DNA from: Ignavibacteria bacterium UBA6906
GTDB lineage: Bacteria > Bacteroidota > Ignavibacteria > UBA10030 > UBA6906
Length of the DNA: 7,151 nt
Assembly: GCA_002451155.1 (NCBI GenBank)
Contig: DKBG01000021.1
Coordinates: 523 to 7,673 of the forward strand
Direction of reading: 5' to 3'
The notes beneath the pieces were generated by a model. The model did not search any database and was not told the origin of the DNA. It saw nothing but the letters and a program-made list of their open reading frames with translations. The stretch's first letter is position 1. Each line of letters opens with the position of its first letter. The position numbers and the translations under genes are program-made. Positions 4,272 to 7,151 of this stretch are shown here, one piece after another.

Positions 4272-7151
4272 CTACCGTACAATCGCTAATTTCCCCAGCG
4301 CCTCGGCAGAGGCGCCTCCATCAACCGTTCTCGCGACCACTTTGTAGAGATAGGCCCCGTTCGCCATCAAATCCCCATCCTCATCACGGCCATCCCACGG
4401 GATCGTAACATAGGTTTCCCCTGAGGTCATCCATTCAATGCTTCGAACGAGCCTGCCTGCAACTGTGTACACTTTGACGGTCACGTTCAGCGGGACGGTC
4501 TGATTATGTCGGAAGGTGAACAAGGTGCTGGATTGGAACGGATTCGGGTAGTTGAAGATGTCCGCGAGGGCCAATCCGCTCGCCGGCGCGACGGTAAAGA
4601 ACGATTCCGCTGTGGATGGGTTATTAAATGAGTCCCACGCGCGAACCCGGAGAACGTTTCGGCCCGGGGTAAGATCCTTCAGGTCGTACTGCACTGTCCC
4701 CTCGCGGAAATTATCAAGGGCACTCTTATAGTATTCAGTCACATCGGTGCTCTGGGCCGCGCCATTGACCCAGACCTCTATCCTATGGCCGATGCCGGCT
4801 CCCGACGTGTTGATCCCGCTCGAGTCTCTCAGATCGACCAAGAGGGCCGAATTTTCGGGGACGAGGTCCCCCCTTCGAAAGGACCGGTTATTCAGATAGA
4901 TGTCGATCTCCGGGCCGTTGCCGTCGTTCCGGACTGTGGAGTCCGTCCCCGCGATCCGAAAATTCCCGGTATACGCTCCGCCGTCCGATTCGCCCCCGGT
5001 CAGGTAGGCAACGAGCCGGCCGCGGGAAACTGAATCGGCATACGACACATCCTTCGGGACGATAAACGAAGCTCGAAACGTCCCGCCAGCCACCGAGTTG
5101 TCACCGCGATATATGGTTCCACCGGTTGAAAGGTAGCTCCAGTTATGGCCAGGATAGAAGTTGACGATGGTCCGTCTCTGCGTGGCATCATTCATAATGA
5201 GCGTGACACGGCCATTGAACGTGGGATCTGGATTCCCATCCGGGGCTCGCACACTCCCGGAAAGGGTGACCTTTGAAAGCGACGGGACCACCACCGGGTC
5301 GGTGCGGGGAAGTCCTCCGAGGCTGTCCAAGGGTTCTTCGTTCATTGAGTCGATCGTCGCGTACGCAGAGGGGAACTGGAGTCGCATAGTCGGGTCGCCC
5401 ATGTACCCGAATTTCTGATCGTTCTCGTTGTTTCCGCCTGAAATTTTGAAAAGATAAAGCGCTTTCGCCGGCCGTTCGACATTGATGCGGCCCGACTGGT
5501 CCCGCACAAAGAGTCGTCTGTACGTCCCCTGATTCAGCTGGGCGTTCGCCCCGGCATAGACCTTCCGTGTCGCTGAGACGACCCCCACGGCGGCTCCGTC
5601 CGGTTTGTTCATAAGAACCTCACTGCCCGTGTACGACTTGGGATCGTCGAACTGGGAAAAACCACAGGTGGCAAGGAAAAACAGGGTCAGCTTGTTCGCG
5701 TTGACCAGCTGCGGGACCGACGTCTGCACTTCAAAAATGTGCTCATGTGCCAGAAGGTCTGCCCGACCATGTCCGGAGTAGTTGAAGATCAGAATACCCT
5801 GGTTGATTTGATCGATGAGTGCCTGGTACGCCGTGGGTTTCCGTCTGCCCTGCGCGGAGTTCTCCGTGGGGTATTCAGCAATATAGATTTTCCGCTTCTC
5901 AAATTCATCGGGTGTATACGTTGGCCCGGAGAGTGTCTCTGCATCGTCGCTGTGGAGCGTCCCGTCGCCCCGCTCACCCCCCTCGGACGTCCAGGCATCA
6001 TCCCCAATAAAGAGAGTCCTCATCTTCCATGGATCCCGATCCGAGCTCTCCTCATACCGGATGATCTTGTCCACTACCGTGTTGGCTTCTGAGACCTTGC
6101 GCGCACTAATCCTCCCGAGGACCATCCAGGGCTGATCTGTCACACCGAACTTCACAAAGAAATCGTCAGTCGAAAAGCTATAGATATCGTCACGCGATTC
6201 CAGACTCTGCCAGGTGGGGACGTAGCTGGACTTGCTTCCAAGAATCGCTTTATAGTCATAGGACCCCTCACCGAGCAGGAGCACGTATTCCGGGCGAGGG
6301 ATCCATGTATCGTACGCGTATTTCAGAAAATCACGGATTGAAGTCACATCAGGAAGTCCACCACCGAACTCATTATAGATGTTCTCGACCTCTGTAACAT
6401 ATGTCTTGAGCCCTCCGTGAGCGGGTTGTTCCCGGAAGGCCTTCAGACGGTCGGCGGCGGCCCGGAATTCCTTCGACGTGATAATGACAAAGTTGGCGCC
6501 GTCGGCATAGCCACGGATATTCTGATTCGCCATCTTCTGCACTTCTGCCGGCGATTTCCAGGCGGCGGATCCCGCCGCACAGTATTCGGAAATGATTCCT
6601 GTTGATTCCGTTCGTCGGAAGACATAGTTGCTCACCACACCGGTGACGATCCGAACCTCCGCTGGTGACGTCACGTCGAATATCAGTGGCTGGGAGGAAA
6701 ACTGCTGCATCTGATATTCGACGAGTCCGGTGGTATCAGGTGATCGGAACCGCAGATATTCACCGCTGCCCCAGAGGTACCGGGGGTACTGGATTTCAAA
6801 CCAGTCGATCCATCCCTGCGCGGCAGCGTTGACTGCGTTGAACGTGAAGCCGAGGCGGCTTTCGTTGTTCTCGAGTGCGGAGGGTCCGCGAGCTGTAAAC
6901 AGGCCGGCGGTAGCGTAGAGATATCCATAGGAGGCAGGAAGAGTATGCACGCCGAGGACGGCACCGCCCTCTCGAACGGTATACGAAGGAGGCTGATCCG
7001 CGTGCGCCACAAGCTGATACCGGTAGAAAATAGTCCCGTCGGGCACGCAGTTCGTGAGGCGGTTCATGTAGGTGAACGATCCAGCCGGCCCCGCAATGGA
7101 TTGCCCGTACCAGTCTTTTCCTGAACGCAGGAGGTTAAATTTCTCCTCTTG
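4272..7151 (-). CDS. porU: T9SS C-terminal sortase PorU, C25 (gingipain-like) peptidase (5' end off window)
   Basis: The frame is open to the right edge, giving 959 visible residues. The ATG at 7067 is internal: in-frame sequence upstream of it encodes a plausible PorU segment (SGKDWYGQS), so the true start lies outside the window. Residues about 220-590 are the C25 domain, from NFVIITSKEF through LLLGEGSYDY to GDPTMRLQFP. The catalytic histidine is in NYSGHGRADL (His461 of the visible part) and the catalytic cysteine in FFLATCGFSQ (Cys496). Their 35-residue spacing is close to that of gingipains. Beta-rich Ig-like regions follow, including the GINTSGAGIGH segment typical of PorU. Residues 867-959 form a CTD-like domain starting NYPNPF and containing WDGRDEDGDLMANGAYLYKV. 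In known systems PorU sits on the cell surface with PorV, cleaves cargo sorting domains and attaches cargo to anionic lipopolysaccharide. Both catalytic residues are present, so it is probably active. A secreted C25 peptidase that is cargo rather than sortase is less likely, given the adjacent porV. Confidence 0.92.
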   Translation of the reverse strand, partial: QEEKFNLLRSGKDWYGQSIAGPAGSFTYMNRLTNCVPDGTIFYRYQLVAHADQPPSYTVREGGAVLGVHTLPASYGYLYATAGLFTARGPSALENNESRLGFTFNAVNAAAQGWIDWFEIQYPRYLWGSGEYLRFRSPDTTGLVEYQMQQFSSQPLIFDVTSPAEVRIVTGVVSNYVFRRTESTGIISEYCAAGSAAWKSPAEVQKMANQNIRGYADGANFVIITSKEFRAAADRLKAFREQPAHGGLKTYVTEVENIYNEFGGGLPDVTSIRDFLKYAYDTWIPRPEYVLLLGEGSYDYKAILGSKSSYVPTWQSLESRDDIYSFSTDDFFVKFGVTDQPWMVLGRISARKVSEANTVVDKIIRYEESSDRDPWKMRTLFIGDDAWTSEGGERGDGTLHSDDAETLSGPTYTPDEFEKRKIYIAEYPTENSAQGRRKPTAYQALIDQINQGILIFNYSGHGRADLLAHEHIFEVQTSVPQLVNANKLTLFFLATCGFSQFDDPKSYTGSEVLMNKPDGAAVGVVSATRKVYAGANAQLNQGTYRRLFVRDQSGRINVERPAKALYLFKISGGNNENDQKFGYMGDPTMRLQFPSAYATIDSMNEEPLDSLGGLPRTDPVVVPSLSKVTLSGSVRAPDGNPDPTFNGRVTLIMNDATQRRTIVNFYPGHNWSYLSTGGTIYRGDNSVAGGTFRASFIVPKDVSYADSVSRGRLVAYLTGGESDGGAYTGNFRIAGTDSTVRNDGNGPEIDIYLNNRSFRRGDLVPENSALLVDLRDSSGINTSGAGIGHRIEVWVNGAAQSTDVTEYYKSALDNFREGTVQYDLKDLTPGRNVLRVRAWDSFNNPSTAESFFTVAPASGLALADIFNYPNPFQSSTLFTFRHNQTVPLNVTVKVYTVAGRLVRSIEWMTSGETYVTIPWDGRDEDGDLMANGAYLYKVVARTVDGGASAEALGKLAIVR
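4275..4553 (-). other. C-terminal CTD-like (FlgD Ig-like) domain of PorU
   Basis: The last 93 residues begin NYPNPF and contain VKVYTVAGRLVRSI, then IPWDGRDEDGDLMANGAYLYKV, and end in KLAIVR. This is the layout of a T9SS sorting domain of the FlgD-like type. P. gingivalis PorU also carries a CTD, which is retained and helps hold PorU to PorV; the same role is likely here by analogy. Confidence 0.8.

Noticed and set aside
6665..6674. GTGACGTCAC palindrome in porU
   Set aside because: Ten bases within coding DNA are expected by chance, and it lies far from any promoter.
7065..7067. ATG at 7067 as the start of porU
   Set aside because: The frame remains open for 28 more codons to the window edge and encodes PorU-like sequence. 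There is no signal peptide after this Met and no good ribosome binding site before it.

Overview
The window carries one tightly packed transcription unit, read entirely on the minus strand. It has three long genes, two of them cut by the window edges. In transcription order they are a PorU-type C25 cysteine peptidase (right edge to 4272), a PorV-type outer-membrane protein (4239 to 3139), and a large secreted M6-peptidase-like protein (3113 to the left edge). The gaps between genes are 32 and 25 bases. They hold ribosome binding sites but no terminator or promoter that I can recognise, so co-transcription is likely. No tRNA, rRNA, CRISPR array or mobile element was seen. No stretch over 300 bases lacks a gene.

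PorU and PorV are core parts of the type IX secretion system (T9SS). PorU is the sortase that removes the C-terminal sorting domain (CTD) from cargo at the cell surface. PorV is the outer-membrane partner that shuttles cargo to it. The third gene looks like cargo: it has an N-terminal signal peptide, an M6 fold, FG-GAP-like repeats and the beginning of a sorting domain at the left edge. One operon may therefore encode the exit and attachment machinery together with a surface protein that uses it.

The main surprise is in the third gene. Its M6-like domain keeps the family framework, including LGLPDLFD after the active-site helix and the later GWLQP and LVWHIDE motifs. The zinc-binding HExxH, however, reads ASFGN, so both histidines and the glutamate are gone. 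The frame is open across all 1037 visible codons, so this looks like an intact pseudopeptidase rather than a decayed gene. PorU, by contrast, keeps its His and Cys catalytic residues.

T9SS genes point to the Bacteroidota or the wider FCB group. The GC-rich sequence and the FlgD-like C-terminal domain of PorU suggest a deep-branching relative such as Ignavibacteriota, Kapabacteria or Kryptonia rather than a classical low-GC Bacteroidetes. That placement is a guess from general character, not from a marker gene.
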